64,000 nt of DNA from Mytilus trossulus (GCF_036588685.1 NC_086374.1:68818457-68882456), one strand, 5' to 3'. Shown: positions 1 through 10,825, counted from the stretch's first letter. The notes: generated by a model from the sequence alone, not told the origin. Numbers and translations: made by a program.

Positions 1-1
1 T

Positions 2-526
2 GCAGAACCAGGAACTTTTCTAATAGTGTCAGACTCAATTGCAAAATATGTGAAGCTTGAGAATGCTGATGTGTTTGCGTTTCGGGGGGCTTCCATAGGA
101 GAAATAACCTATCAGCTTAACAAGAACAAGGGGAGTATTTATGAAGGTTATAAATGTTTAATAATTCATTGTGGTACCAATGATATTCATATTTTATCTA
201 TTGATCAGTTTAAGTCTGCTTATTGTAATTTGATTTCAACTGCTAAGTTGTTGTTTCCTTCTATGGTTATTGCTATGTCTGGTATTCTTCCTCGTCCTGT
301 AGATTTTGAGGAAACAGGTCAAAAAATTAAGGCAGTTAATATGGCTTTGTTAAATTTATGTTTGAGTTATAATGTAGAGTTCATTCATTCATATAGATAT
401 TTTTTGAAATGTGGAAAGCCAAAGGTGGAGTTATTTGCATATAAAGATGGTGGTTTGCACCTGAATTGTGAAGGTACAAGGCAGTTAGGGGTATATTTTA
501 AAAGACGGGTTGCTCATCTGATTTAG
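2..526 (+). CDS. SGNH-hydrolase ORF of a Ngaro-type retrotransposon, 5'-partial
   Basis: The frame is open from base 2, so the true start lies left of the window; 174 residues are visible before TAG at 524-526. Hallmarks of the SGNH/GDSL esterase fold can be read. The nucleophile block appears as LIVSDSIAKYV, with SDS in place of the usual GDS. HCGTNDI is the GTND block III. DGGLHLNCEG carries the D-x-x-H catalytic pair. All key residues are present, so the hydrolase may still be intact. It is followed downstream by two 224-bp direct repeats exactly abutting a 278-bp spacer, the arrangement expected at the 3' end of Ngaro-like YR retrotransposons, some of which carry an additional hydrolase ORF (established knowledge). 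The RT and tyrosine recombinase ORFs would lie left of the window. A host SGNH gene is the alternative, but the repeat context argues for a mobile element. Confidence 0.75.
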   Translation, partial: AEPGTFLIVSDSIAKYVKLENADVFAFRGASIGEITYQLNKNKGSIYEGYKCLIIHCGTNDIHILSIDQFKSAYCNLISTAKLLFPSMVIAMSGILPRPVDFEETGQKIKAVNMALLNLCLSYNVEFIHSYRYFLKCGKPKVELFAYKDGGLHLNCEGTRQLGVYFKRRVAHLI

Positions 527-1058
527 ATATGGTAACTTGTCATTTGAGATGATTTTCTCAGATGGAGTTAAAGGATTAGTAGTGGTTGAATTTTATGTTT
601 CTGCCATACTTCCTTTTGTTTCTTTTAGTTTATGGTTGATATTATTTCTTCCATACTAAAATTTGGATATTTTGTATTTTATTTTCCTTAATATGTAGGG
701 GTTGTATTTGTTTGTTGGGTTATGATGTAGTAATGTTTATTTATATATTATGTACTAATAATTTTTATTTTATATTGCAGGTAAGGGACTCTTTTCAGTG
801 AGTATTGTTCGCACTGTGGGGTGATGTTTCTTTTCATATGAGATATGGTTTCTTGTATGGAGAAAAGTTTATGTTCAGGGTTGATATTGTTTCTTCCTTG
901 CTTGCTTTATTTATTTAGTTTGTGCTGGATATTATTTCTTGCATGCTAGATTAACAAGCTTAAATTGTGTATTGTTTATATGTTAGTTTAAATTAATTTG
1001 CTTAATTCTTTGTGCAACACAGTTGTTTGTTTATTTTTTGGCGGCCGTTGGCTTGGCG

Positions 1059-1282
1059 GCTAGCTCATGTGTTTATTCGACTGGTTGGACTAATATATTG
1101 ATCATTTCTAATGGCTAGACGCTATATTTAACATTAACTTTACTTGTTATATGTGACTGTCAGTGGTATAGTCGAGTGTTTGTCCTGTGCTGTGAAATAT
1201 ATTTATTTGTCTTGTGTATATATATATTGTGCCGTAATAAAATTGAGTAACTTTGAGTTCTTTTGTGAGAAGCCTGGTAATT
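1059..1282 (+). repeat. Direct repeat copy 1 (putative B1 of split direct repeat)
   Basis: This 224-bp unit recurs at a constant offset of 502 bp with no indel and only a few substitutions. It starts GCTAGCTCATGTGTTTATTC and ends AAGCCTGGTAATT. The near-identity implies recent origin or homogenisation. Confidence 0.9.
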
Positions 1283-1560
1283 GTGTAATTTTTGATTTTA
1301 TAAAAATGGATAATTACCACGTGAATCACTGTTTACATTTACTCGGAAGAAATTGTTCCGAGTATTCTTTATTTTGATTGGTTAATTTGTTACCTGGATA
1401 CAGGACGCTCTTATATATTTCTTTGTTTCGGGATTCGCGGTACATTTGAAAATTTTCATTGAAATTATTTACCCACCCACCCGCCGCATACAACTGTGTT
1501 AGTTATTAATTTTATTGTATTTTATGTGCTTATATATAAGATGTGCTTATGTATACTGTG

Positions 1561-1784
1561 GCTAGCTCATGTGTTTATTCGACTGTTTGGACTAATATAT
1601 TGAACATTTCTAATGGCTAGACGCTATATTTAACATTAACTTTACTTGTTATATGTGACTGTCAGTGGTATAGTCGAGTGTTTGTCCTGTGCTGTGAAAT
1701 ATATTTATTTGTCTTGTGTATATATATATTGTGCCGTAATAAAATTGAGTAACTTTGAGTTCTTTTGTGAGAAGCCTGGTAATT
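1561..1784 (+). repeat. Direct repeat copy 2 (putative B2 of split direct repeat)
   Basis: Second copy of the 224-bp unit. The 278-bp interval 1283-1560 between the copies would be A2 in a Ngaro layout. Confidence 0.9.
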
Positions 1785-1815
1785 ATGATAGGACATTCAG
1801 TATAATAAATTTAAC

Positions 1816-1905
1816 AACACATAGCTGAGAGGGTGATAGAGCAGTTTCGAACCCCATGTTTTCTCGGAGTAACAATCTGCTCTATCACCCTCTCAGCTAT
1901 GTGTT
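1816..1905. repeat. Perfect 29-bp inverted repeat with 32-nt loop
   Basis: The arms 1816-1844 and 1877-1905 are exact reverse complements (core GCTGAGAGGGTGATAGAGCA). The loop contains TTTCGAACCCC, reminiscent of a tRNA B box. A related single arm, GGCTGAGAGGGGAATAGAGC, occurs near 44874. Confidence 0.9.
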
Positions 1906-1957
1906 ATTTATATATTGACATAGACAAAAGTATTTAAAATATGAAATATAAATCATA

Positions 1958-2440
1958 AATTGAACAAAATTGAGAATGGAAATGGGGCGTGTGTCAAAAA
2001 GACAACAACCCTACCAAAGATAAAACAATAGCCGAAGGCTACCAATGGGTCTTCAATACAGTGAGAAAATCCCGCACCCGGAGGCGTCCTTCAACTGGCC
2101 CCTAAAAAAGGTATACTAGTTCAATGAGAATGGACATCATTATATGAAACTCCAAAATATACACAAGACACTTAAATTAAAAATCGTACAAGACTAACAA
2201 AGGCCAGGGGCTCCTGACTTAGGACAGGCACAACAATGCAGAAGGGTTTTACGTGGTTTTTATTTTTAGATCTCAACCCCACATGGGAGTACACTAGCCA
2301 ATGTAGAAAAACAAACGCACAACAATATGTACAGTAAAACTCAGTTCAAAAAAGGTCCAAGTCCGATGTCTGAATAGGTAACAAAAAGAAACTAAACAAA
2401 ATGACAATGATACATTAATGAACAAAGGACTACTAGCAGT
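1958..2440 (+). mobile_element. Interspersed repeat family A (SINE-like), copy 1
   Basis: Shares ordered blocks with 17940-18305 (same strand) and with 3726-3970, 11475-11735 and 62680-62950 (opposite strand). The blocks are GAGAATGGAAATGGG, then CCCGCACCCGGAGGCGTCC, then AGACTAACAAAGGCCAG, then GGCTCCTGACTTAGGACAGG. There is no ORF. It is probably a short non-coding retroelement; no family name is assigned. Confidence 0.8.
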
Positions 2441-3101
2441 TACTGACATGCCAGCTCCATACATTAATTAAACTTGAATGTGTATTTTCGTATTCAACAA
2501 TGGAAACTCTCCGACATTGTGTACTACCTAAAAAGCAACCACTATAATAAGAAGTGATGATTTCAACCATGTTGAAACATTTGCAGCTGTTTTTCTTGCT
2601 TCTCATTTTTGCCAAAAAACATTTCTCTCCAATTTTTTTTAGTTGGACAACGGACGATAATATAAGCTAAATTGACCCTTTAAACCAAGTGAGCTTAAAG
2701 TGATCTAAAATGAGTGAATAAATTGTTAATTGAAAATAGGAATTAGGTGAATGGCAAATAGCGAAAACTTCTCACACGTTACAATTCATAATTCCAAAGC
2801 TGCTAACCAAATATGAGAATACTCTGTTCAGTAGAACATGTGAAAATATGTGTTGGACTAACAGACAAAGTGATTGCATTGTTACACACTCTTCCAGAGA
2901 GTCATCGTATGATTAGTGTATACTAGTATCTATATCAGGACTTGGAATAGGGGGGGGGATAAAAAAAAATGTGGTCGCGTCGTTTTTAGAATATACAAAA
3001 GAAATTGAATGCACAAGGCTACATGAGAACGCATTCACAAATGGGTGAATACTACTCTTCTTGAAATTTTTTAAACATGTGTATTATCAAGCAAGCTACT
3101 A
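2441..3101. other. No recognisable feature
   Basis: AT-rich DNA between family A copy 1 and the family H copy. FAXC-A exons 4-6 were looked for here on the minus strand and not found. Confidence 0.5.
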
Positions 3102-3295
3102 GGGAGCTCCAAGTTGATTTTTATGGGGAGCCGGAGTGTGGTAGCTACGATGAAATTTGAAAAAAAAGGTGTTTCGAGTTATAAAAAAGGCAGGATGAGA
3201 GTTGCTGACCCTTTGCAAAAAAGTGAAGACACAATGACAATTTCTGTAAAAATAAGTCAGGATAAACAAATAAAAAAGACAGGATATAAATATAA
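3102..3295. repeat. Diverged copy of the GGGAGCT / CAGGAT-AAAA repeat (family H)
   Basis: Begins GGGAGCTCCAAGTTGATTTT and then carries GGCAGGAT, GTCAGGAT and GACAGGAT separated by A-rich spacers. This is the pattern seen inverted at 33677-33993 and partly at 57460-57515. It ends a few bases from the FAXC-A exon 3 donor. Confidence 0.55.
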
Positions 3296-3304
3296 TTGAC
3301 ATAC

Positions 3305-3504
3305 CAGTATGTGTTTTCTTCTACCATTTTCTGGAAAGCTCTTGCTATTCCTCTTTCCTTTGCTGTGAAGTCTTTATTCAGATCGATTCCTAGTTTATCA
3401 TTTAAATATTCTATACAAAATTCAGAATCTGCAATTTCCTCTCCATTATATTCAATCCATGGGACTTTTCCTTTTTTGCTGGGAGTATAGAAACTGTGTA
3501 CATT
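3305..3504 (-). CDS. FAXC: FAXC-A exon 3
   Basis: 200 nt, one codon longer than the FAXC-B counterpart because of an extra residue near the start (NVHSFYTPS versus NEHGFTPS). It ends EENTYW, split across donor GTATGT. The nucleotide match to FAXC-B exon 3 is visibly higher than for exons 1 and 2. Confidence 0.85.
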
Positions 3505-6500
3505 CTAAAAATAAATACCCAGTGGATATGAGGTATTAAAAAACTCGTAAAAGATACCAGGCTTATAATTGTGTACGCCAGGCGCGCGGTTTCGTTTACA
3601 AAAGGCCAATTACTGACTCGAATACAAAGAGATAAAAGGTCAAATAAAGAACGAAATCGAAGAGCATTAAGGACCCCAAATTTTGAAAAGTTAATATATA
3701 TTCTGGGTAACAAATTCTTAGTATGTTGAACGATTCAACCCTGTCCCAAGTCAGGAGCCTCTAGCTTTCGTTAGTCTTGTTAAATTTTTTTTTATATGCT
3801 ACCTTTATATGTTGTGTACCTCCGGGTACGAGATATTCGGGCTGCATTGAAGACCCAATGGTGGCCTTCGGCTGTTATCTGCTCTTTGGTCGATTGTTGT
3901 CTATTTGACATATTCCCCGTTTCCATTCTTAATTGTATATCATTGATAACCGCTGTCAACACAGAAGTGCTGATTGCTGGACTGATTACACCTCGGGGTG
4001 TAAACTGTCAGCAGACTTACAAGTGTGTATACCATAGAATTGTTTAATGATTTCCCAATGTAGTTTTTATCTTGCTTTTTCCTAAATATATAATAAAATA
4101 TATATAATAAAAGGTATGGGTCACTGGACTTTTTTTCATGCTACAGGTTGTGCCAAATTGTCCGATTTTGTATAAATTATGTATGGAAAATCCAATTTTG
4201 TGTGATGAAAAGAAAACTACACCATAGGACATGAGATGATATCTCTTATAACATCCTTCAGATAAACATGATAAATAAAAGAAAAATCGTGTTACCGGAA
4301 TTTTTTCTTGCTAAATATTAAACCAGATGCTCCGCAGGGCGTAGCTTTATACGACCGCAGAGGTTGAACCCTGAACGGTTGGGCCAAGTATGGACACAAC
4401 ATTCAAGCTGGATTCAGCTCTTAATTTGGATTGTGATTAAATACTTGACACAGCATAGGTTTCTGACACAGAATGAATGTGTTCTAATGAACTTCTCTTA
4501 GAGCAATTCACTATGCTGTTGAATATTAATCCTCTCAAAAAAATGTTAAAAGAAATTTTCTTTTTATTTATGAAATTTCAAATGAGAAAAATTGAACCCA
4601 ATTTATTTAATCACATCCCCCTTTCCCTTATTCCAAAACTAATCTCAATTCAAATTTCTAATGGAGTTTTCAACAATAACTACTCATTTGAATACATTCC
4701 AAAATATTAAGATGTAAAAAAACTGCTTGTTATCACTGAATGGTAAAGATTATTTTAATTTATCAGTTGGTAGTAAAAAGTGAATATACATTGTATATTG
4801 TATATAACAAAGATTTTAGTTGATTCTGGACAAAGAAAAATAACTCCAATTAAAAAATTTTCTTGCTATTGCACAATATTGTGCAATTGGATATTTCTTG
4901 CTAACTATTCAGGACAAAGAAAGATAACTCTAATTAAAAGAAATTGCTATTTCACAATATTGTGAAATTAGATATTTCTTGCCATTGCGCAATACTGTGC
5001 AATTGAAAAGACTTGCTATTGCACAATACTTAATATAATAATTTTTGATCCTGATTTGGACCAACTTGAAAACTGGGTCCATAATCAAAAATCTAGGTAA
5101 ATGTTTGGATTCAGCATATCAAAGAACCCCAAGATTTCAATTTTTGTTAAAATCAAACTAAGTTTAATTTTGGACCCTTTGGACTTTAATGTAGACTAAT
5201 TTGAAAACAGGACCAAAAATGAAGAATCTACATACACAGTTAGATTTGGCATATCAAAGAACCCCATTTATTCAATTTTTGATGAAATCAAACAAAGTTG
5301 AATAATTGGGGTTCTTTGATATGCCGAATCTAACTGTGTATGTAGATTCTTAACTTTTGGTCCCGTTTTCAAATTGGTCTACATTAAGGTCCAAAGGGTT
5401 CAAAATTAAACTTAGTTTGATTTTGACAAAAATTGAAATCTTGGGGTTCTTTGATATGCTGAATCTAAAAATGTACTTAGATTCTTGATTATGGACCCAG
5501 TTTTCAAGTTGGTCCAAATCGGGGTCAATTAATACATGTTGTCCTGTGAATAACCCGAAAATGTTGAGCAGTTGGCAAGTTTTTCCATTTTTACAATTGA
5601 GTTTTCGCTTTTTGGAGGTGTTGAATCTAAATGTGTAGAATGCAAATCAGAATAATAAAACCGATTTGGACCAACTTGAAAACTGGGCCAATAATCAAGA
5701 ATCTTAGTACATTTTTAGATTCAGCATATCAAAGAACCCAACCGAGTCATTTATTAAGAAGTTTAAAAGTTTAAAAGCTCCTGATTATTACACAGATTTA
5801 ACATAATTTATATAAATTGTACCTACTTCATAAGGAATGTTTGCCATGCGCAGATAAGTTTCTAATTTAATAGCATACGGTGTCAAACTGGGTGCATATT
5901 GCCCTCGTCCAATCTGATGAAGTATTACTGTATCGGGTTGGTAATTCTTCCTAAAAAAAGAATGCATGTTGTTAATGCGTGTTTGCATCTTTTTTTAAAG
6001 TAAGATATAGAGTTGCCTTAATATCGTAGCAGCTACAAAGGGCTAAGTAGATATTTGACTAGTGACCGTTTAGATAGCCTAGCTGCTATCTAGATCTAGT
6101 AGTGGACTAGCTTCACGTTCTGACAGTAGTAAAAAAAATCTACGATATTGAACGCAACCCAGGTTAACTAAAACTGTCAACATATAATTATGTTAAAATT
6201 AAACTAGAGGCTCTAAAGAGCATGTGTCGCTCACCCTGGTCTATGACGGACACAGATAGATTCATGACAAAATTTTGTTTGTAGATCTTACTTTACTGAA
6301 CATTCTTGCTACTGACAATTTTCTCTGTCTATAATAAACTTGGCACTTTAAAAACTGAGAAAAGTGTATGGTAAAAATTTACAAAAATTTACCAAATTAA
6401 TGAAAAATTTGGGGGGGGGGGGGGGGGCAGCAACCCAACAACCAGTTGTCCAAATAGATAGATATTGACTTGTCCCTGTCAGATTTGCTCTAAATGCTTT

Positions 6501-9500
6501 GGTTTCAGAGTTACCCCTATGTTCTTTATTTAGCCATGGCGGCCATCTTGGTTGGCTGGCCAGGTCAACGGACACATGTATTTAAACTACATACCCTTAT
6601 GATGATTGCGGACAACTTTTGTTAAATTATGCTAAGTAGTTTCAGAGGAGAAGATTTTTGTAAAAGATTACAAAAATTTACGAAAAAATGGAAAACAATA
6701 CTATAAAGGGCAATTACTCCTCAAGGGGTTAATTGACCATTTTGGTCATGTTGGCTTATTTGTAGATCTTACTTTGCTGAAAATTATTTCTGTTTACAGT
6801 TTATCTCTATCTATAATAATATTAAAGATAACAAGCAACCAGATGCTTCGCAGGGCGTAGCTTTATACGACCGCAGAGGTTGAACCCTGAACGGTTGGAG
6901 AAAGTATGGACACAACATTCAAGCTGGATTCAGCTCTAAATTTGGATTGTGATTAAATAGTTGACACAGCATAGGTTTCTGACACAGAATGAATGTGTTC
7001 TAATGAACTTAAAATTTTTGTTTTCTCTTAGAGCAATTCACTATGCTGTTCAATATTAATCCTCTCAAAAAAAAGTGTGAAGAAATTTTCTTTTTATTTA
7101 TGAAATTTCAAATGAGAAAAATTGAACCCAATTTTTTAATCACATCCCCCTTTCCCTTATTCCAAAACTAATCTCAATTAAAATATTCTAAAGGAGTTTG
7201 CAACAATAACTACTCATTTAAATACATCATAAAATATTAAGATGTAAAAAAACTGCTTGTTATCACTGAATGGTAAAGATTATTTAAATTTATCAGTTGG
7301 TAGTAAAAAGTGAATATACATTGTATATTGTATATAACAAAGATTTAAGTTGATTCTGGACAAAGAAAGATAACTCCAATTAAAAAAAATTCTTGCAATA
7401 AGATATTTCTTGCTTACTATTTTGGACAAAGAAAGATAACTCTAATTAAAAAAAATATTTGCTATTTCACAATATTGTGAAATTAGATATTTCTTGTCAT
7501 TGCACAATACTGTGCAATTGAAAAGACTTGCTATTGCACAATACTTAATATAATAATTTTAGATCCTGATTTGGACCAACTTGAAAACCAGGCCCATAAT
7601 CAAAAATCTAAGTACATGTTTAGATTCAGCATATCAAAGAGGCCCAAGAATTTAATTTTTGTTAAAATCAAACTTAGTTTAATTTTGGACCCTTTGGACC
7701 TTAATGTAGGCCAATTTGAAAACGGGACCAAAAATGAAGAATCTACATACACAGTTAGATTTGGCATATCAAAGAACCCCATTTATTCAATTTTTGTTGA
7801 AATCAAAAAAGTTTAATTTTGGACCCAGATTTGGACCAACCTGAAAACTGGGCCAATAATCAAGAATCTAAGTACATTTTTAGATTCAACATATCAAAAA
7901 ACCCAACCAATTCATTTTTTGTCAAAATCAAACTAAGTTTAATTTTGGACCCTTTGGACCTTAATGTAGACCAATTTGAAAACATGACCAAAAGTTAAGA
8001 ATCTACATACACAGTTAGATTCGGCATATCAAAGAACCCCAATTATTCAATTTTGATGAAATCAAACAAAGTTTAATTTTGGACCCTTTGGGCCCCTTAT
8101 TCCTAAACTGTTGGGACCAAAACTCCCAAAATCAATACCAACCTTCCTTTTATGGTCATTAACCTTGTGTTTAAATTTCATAGATTTCTATTTACTTATA
8201 CTAACGTTATGGTGCGAAAACCAAGAAAAATGCTTAATTGGGTCCCTTTTTGGCCCCTAATTCCTAAACTGTTGGGACCTAAACTCCCAAAATCAATACT
8301 AATCTTCCTTTTGTGGTCATAAACATTATGTTTAAATTTCATTGATTTCTATTTACTTAAACTAAAGTTATTGTGCGAAAACCAAGAATAATGCTTATTT
8401 GGGCCCTTTTTTGGCCCCTTATTCCTAAACTGTTGAAACCAAAACTCCCAAAATCAATACCAACCTTCCTTTCCTTGTGTTAAAATTTCATAGATTTCTA
8501 TTCATTTTTACTAAAGTTAGAGTGCGAAAACTAAAAGTATTCGGACGACGACGACGACGACGACGACAACGACGACGCCAACGTGATAGCAATATACGAC
8601 GAAATTTTTTTCAAAAATTTGCGGTCGTATAAAAACGGCAAAATTTCCTTAAAACTTCCAATTTAGGGGCAGCAACCCAACAACGGGTTCTCTCATTCAT
8701 CTGAAAAATTTCAGAGCAGACAGAGCAGATAGATCTTGACCTGATAAACAAATTTACCCCATGTCAGATCTGCTCTAAATGCTTTGGTTTCAGAGTTATG
8801 AGCCAAAATCTATAGGTTACCCCATTTATTTATATTTAGCCATGGCGGCCATCTTGGTTGGCTGGCCAGGTCAACGGACACATGTATTTTAACTACATAC
8901 CCTAATGATGATTGTGGACAAGTTTGGTTAAATTTGCCTCAGTAGTTTCAGAGAAGATTTTTGTAAAAGATTACAAAAATTTACGAAAAATGGTTAAAAA
9001 ATGACTATAAAGGGCAATAACTCCTTAAGGGGTCAATTGATCTTTTTGATCGTGTCGACTTATTAGTAGATCTTACTTTACTGAACATAATTACTGTTCA
9101 CAGTTTACCTCCATCTATAACAATATTCAAGATAATAACCAAAAATGGCAAAATTTCCTTAAAATTACCAATTTAGGGGCAGCAACCCAACAACGGGTTC
9201 TCCGATTCATCTGAAAATTTCAGAGCAGATAGATCTTGACCTGATAAACAATATTACTACCAGTCAGATTTGCTATAAATGCTTTGGTTTTAGAGATATA
9301 AGCAAAAATCTACATTTTACCCCTATTTTCAATTTTTAGCCATGGCGGCTATCTTCGTTGTTTGGCTGGGTCACCGGACACATTTTTAGTCTAGATACCC
9401 CGATGATGGTTGTTGCCAAATTTGGTTAAATTATGCTCAGTAGTTTCAGAGGAGATTTTTGTAAAAGATAACGACGGTGGACGACGACGACGACGACGGA

Positions 9501-10119
9501 CGACGCCGGACGCAGATGGATGATGAGAAAAGCTCACTTGACCCAGGAGCAGGTGAGCTAAAAAAAGTGTTGGTTTCGAAATCAAAATATATGACTTCGA
9601 TCATCACATTATAAAGTATATGGAGTTCCTTCATATGTTCATACTTATAAATTAAAATAATAAATTGCATTGTGTTTTTCTGGTTTACATGAACATTGAT
9701 ACTGATAAAAATACATTTCGGAAGTGCTGAAGTTTGTTTTTATGATTGTTTGAATACAACTTAAGATTGCTAAATAAATTACTATTAATATGTTATGTTT
9801 TATGTTTTATATAAACCGCACATGATTAATATACTATGTAAACGTTCGAACCACTTAAAATATTTGTTTCCACTTCAGAAACATCCCGTATATATATATA
9901 AACTTGCTATGAATAATATCTGTCTTGATCATGTTGGTGTTCAGTAAATAACGCGCCAAAAAAGATAAACTTTTAGAGCTGATGAAATTATGTGAATAAG
10001 AATCTAACTTACTTGGGAGGTTTGCTTATTATTTTTTTCCAGGCGAAATAAAGCACTGCCGACGATACCAGGAACGTTCCAGCTGCTTTTGACCAAAACA
10101 ATACATTCTCGTTCTCCAT
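3305..10119 (-). CDS. FAXC: FAXC-A: failed axon connections homolog paralog, exons 1-3 (3'-partial)
   Basis: Exons (minus strand) are 10013-10119, 5827-5950 and 3305-3504, with AG/GT borders and phases (2, 0, 2) identical to those of FAXC-B. Exon 1 encodes a hydrophobic N-terminal anchor, exon 2 the start of the thioredoxin/GST-N-like domain (KNYQPDTVILHQIGRG), and exon 3 the rest of it (GEEIADSEFCIEYLNDKLGI). The family is a GST/metaxin-like group; Drosophila failed axon connections acts in axon development (established knowledge). All three exons are open and splice-competent, so there is no sign of decay. The GST-C exons (counterparts of FAXC-B exons 4-6) are not in 1-3304 and must lie left of the window if the gene is complete. 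Introns 1 and 2 have been invaded by families C and D. Confidence 0.85.
3726..3970 (-). mobile_element. Interspersed repeat family A, copy 2
   Basis: Reads GTCCCAAGTCAGGAGCCTCT, then ATTGAAGACCCAATGG, then CATATTCCCCGTTTCCATTC: the reverse complement of family A blocks. Lies in FAXC-A intron 2. Confidence 0.75.
4320..5745 (+). mobile_element. Family D element copy 1, rearranged, with inverted internal arms
   Basis: Starts AACCAGATGCTCCGCAGGGC and matches 6837-8630 over the first ~960 bp. From about 5046 the GATTTGGACCAACTTGAAAA module is present. At 5300-5525 the same module is present inverted, so 5046-5290 and 5300-5525 could form a ~230-bp imperfect hairpin. A further direct partial copy lies at 5665-5740. 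The 3' GACGAC end is missing. Lies in FAXC-A intron 2. Confidence 0.7.
5827..5950 (-). CDS. FAXC: FAXC-A exon 2
   Basis: 124 nt. It reads KNYQPDTVILHQIGRGQYAP and ends TYLRMANIPYE before donor GTAGGT. Same length and phases as FAXC-B exon 2; the acceptor follows a T-rich tract. Confidence 0.85.
6201..9566 (+). mobile_element. Family C element copy 1, split by a nested family D insertion
   Basis: Starts AAACTAGAGGCTCTAAAGAG and ends with a GACGACGACGAC stretch followed by AAAGCTCACTTGACCC and CAGGTGAGCTAAAA. The same ends are seen at 51507-53110. Family C sequence breaks off at about 6836 and resumes at about 8631 with GGCAAAATTTCC. A 17-G tract lies at 6411-6427. Non-coding. Lies in FAXC-A intron 1. 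Confidence 0.75.
6837..8630 (+). mobile_element. Family D element copy 2 (nested in family C)
   Basis: About 1.8 kb, from AACCAGATGCTTCGCAGGGC to a (GACGAC)n stretch and GCGGTCGTATAAAA. The 5' region has TTTATACGACCGC, whose reverse complement GCGGTCGTATAAA closes the element, giving a subterminal inverted repeat. Internally there are two ~230-bp direct repeats (7560-8080) and three ~160-bp repeats built around CCTAAACTGTTGGGACCAAA (about 8090-8530). No ORF. Confidence 0.7.
9567..10012. other. No recognisable feature (FAXC-A intron 1)
   Basis: AT-rich DNA upstream of the FAXC-A exon 1 donor; no repeat or coding signal recognised. Confidence 0.5.
10013..10119 (-). CDS. FAXC: FAXC-A exon 1
   Basis: ATG is the complement of 10117-10119. 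It encodes 35 codons plus 2 nt, starting MENENVLFWSKAAG, with the hydrophobic run TFLVSSAVLYFAW followed by basic KK. Donor GTAAGT. Confidence 0.85.
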
Positions 10120-10200
10120 GTTTTTAATATGTCTGTTATACTAGCATCTGCGTACACAACTTTGCACACAGATAGAGTTCATAAAAGTGTGTTTTTTAAA
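10120..10200 (-). promoter_or_regulatory. FAXC-A 5' flank conserved with FAXC-B
   Basis: On the minus strand the segment just upstream of the ATG contains CTGTGTGCAAAGTTGTGTAC and ACACTTTTATGAACT. FAXC-B has CTGTGTGCAAAAGTTGTGTA and ACACTTTTACGTACT at the same distance. Probably 5' UTR or core promoter carried along in the duplication; no TATA box is assigned. Confidence 0.5.
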
Positions 10201-10462
10201 TGTCTATAGGTAAACAAGTTATTTTTAGATTATGAATTATAATTCAATCATCTTCAACTATTATAATTGATACTGGTTTAGCGTGCGGATGGTGGTTAGT
10301 CTAAGAAACCCAAGTTATATTTTATAAATGTCTATAGGTAAACAAATTATTTTTAGATTATGAATTATAATTCAATCATCTTCAACTATTATATAAATTG
10401 ATACTGGTTTAGCGAGGGTTTAGCGTGCGGATGGTGGTTAGTCTAAGAAACCCAAGTTATAT
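10196..10462. repeat. Tandem duplication upstream of FAXC-A
   Basis: The ~125-bp unit at 10196-10320 is repeated at 10325-10462 (AAATGTCTATAGGTAAACAA ... AGAAACCCAAGTTATAT). The second copy has a small insertion, GCGAGGGTTTA. Confidence 0.85.
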
Positions 10463-10825
10463 CCCTTACTTAATTCGTGCTTCAAAGAACAAGGTGCAAT
10501 AACAAATTCGTCTAGATTTGAGTTAACAATGAAAAAATATTTAAATTAAAAAGGGTGAAAATTGTAGACTTTTTGGATTCTACGATCTCGCTATGTAATA
10601 GCCGTTGCAAAAACTGTCAAATTTATTTTTTCAACACCTTTGGGTATGAATAAAACTGCAAAACACATGTCGGCCGCAGTTTGGTTTGGAGAGCAAAGCG
10701 ATATTTCTAAAAAGAAATTGAAAACAGCTTGACAGGCATTCGTTAAGTTGTTGAAAAAGTTATAGAAAATAGGACGCAAATAGAGTTAATTTTGGACAGA
10801 TTGAGGAAAACACAATACATGAAAA
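10463..10825. other. No recognisable feature
   Basis: Intergenic stretch between the FAXC-A upstream repeat and the LINE ORF1 remnant. Confidence 0.5.

Larger units (their letters stand above)
1..1784 (+). mobile_element. 3' end of a Ngaro-like tyrosine-recombinase retrotransposon
   Basis: The order is hydrolase ORF, ~530 bp AT-rich noncoding DNA (527-1058), repeat copy B1, 278-bp spacer A2, repeat copy B2. Ngaro/DIRS-group elements carry split direct repeats (A1 ... B1-A2-B2) rather than LTRs. The coding region lies entirely to one side of both repeats here, which does not fit an LTR element. The diagnostic A1 copy, RT/RNase H and YR would all be beyond the left edge. Confidence 0.6.

Noticed and set aside
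1059..1784. Reading the two 224-bp direct repeats as LTRs of a tiny LTR retrotransposon
   Set aside because: The hydrolase frame lies outside the repeats and the 278-bp spacer has no primer-binding site or polypurine tract; split direct repeats fit better.
3411..3713. 100-codon minus-strand frame overlapping FAXC-A exon 3
   Set aside because: It is in a different frame from the conserved exon and crosses its acceptor; a shadow of the real exon.
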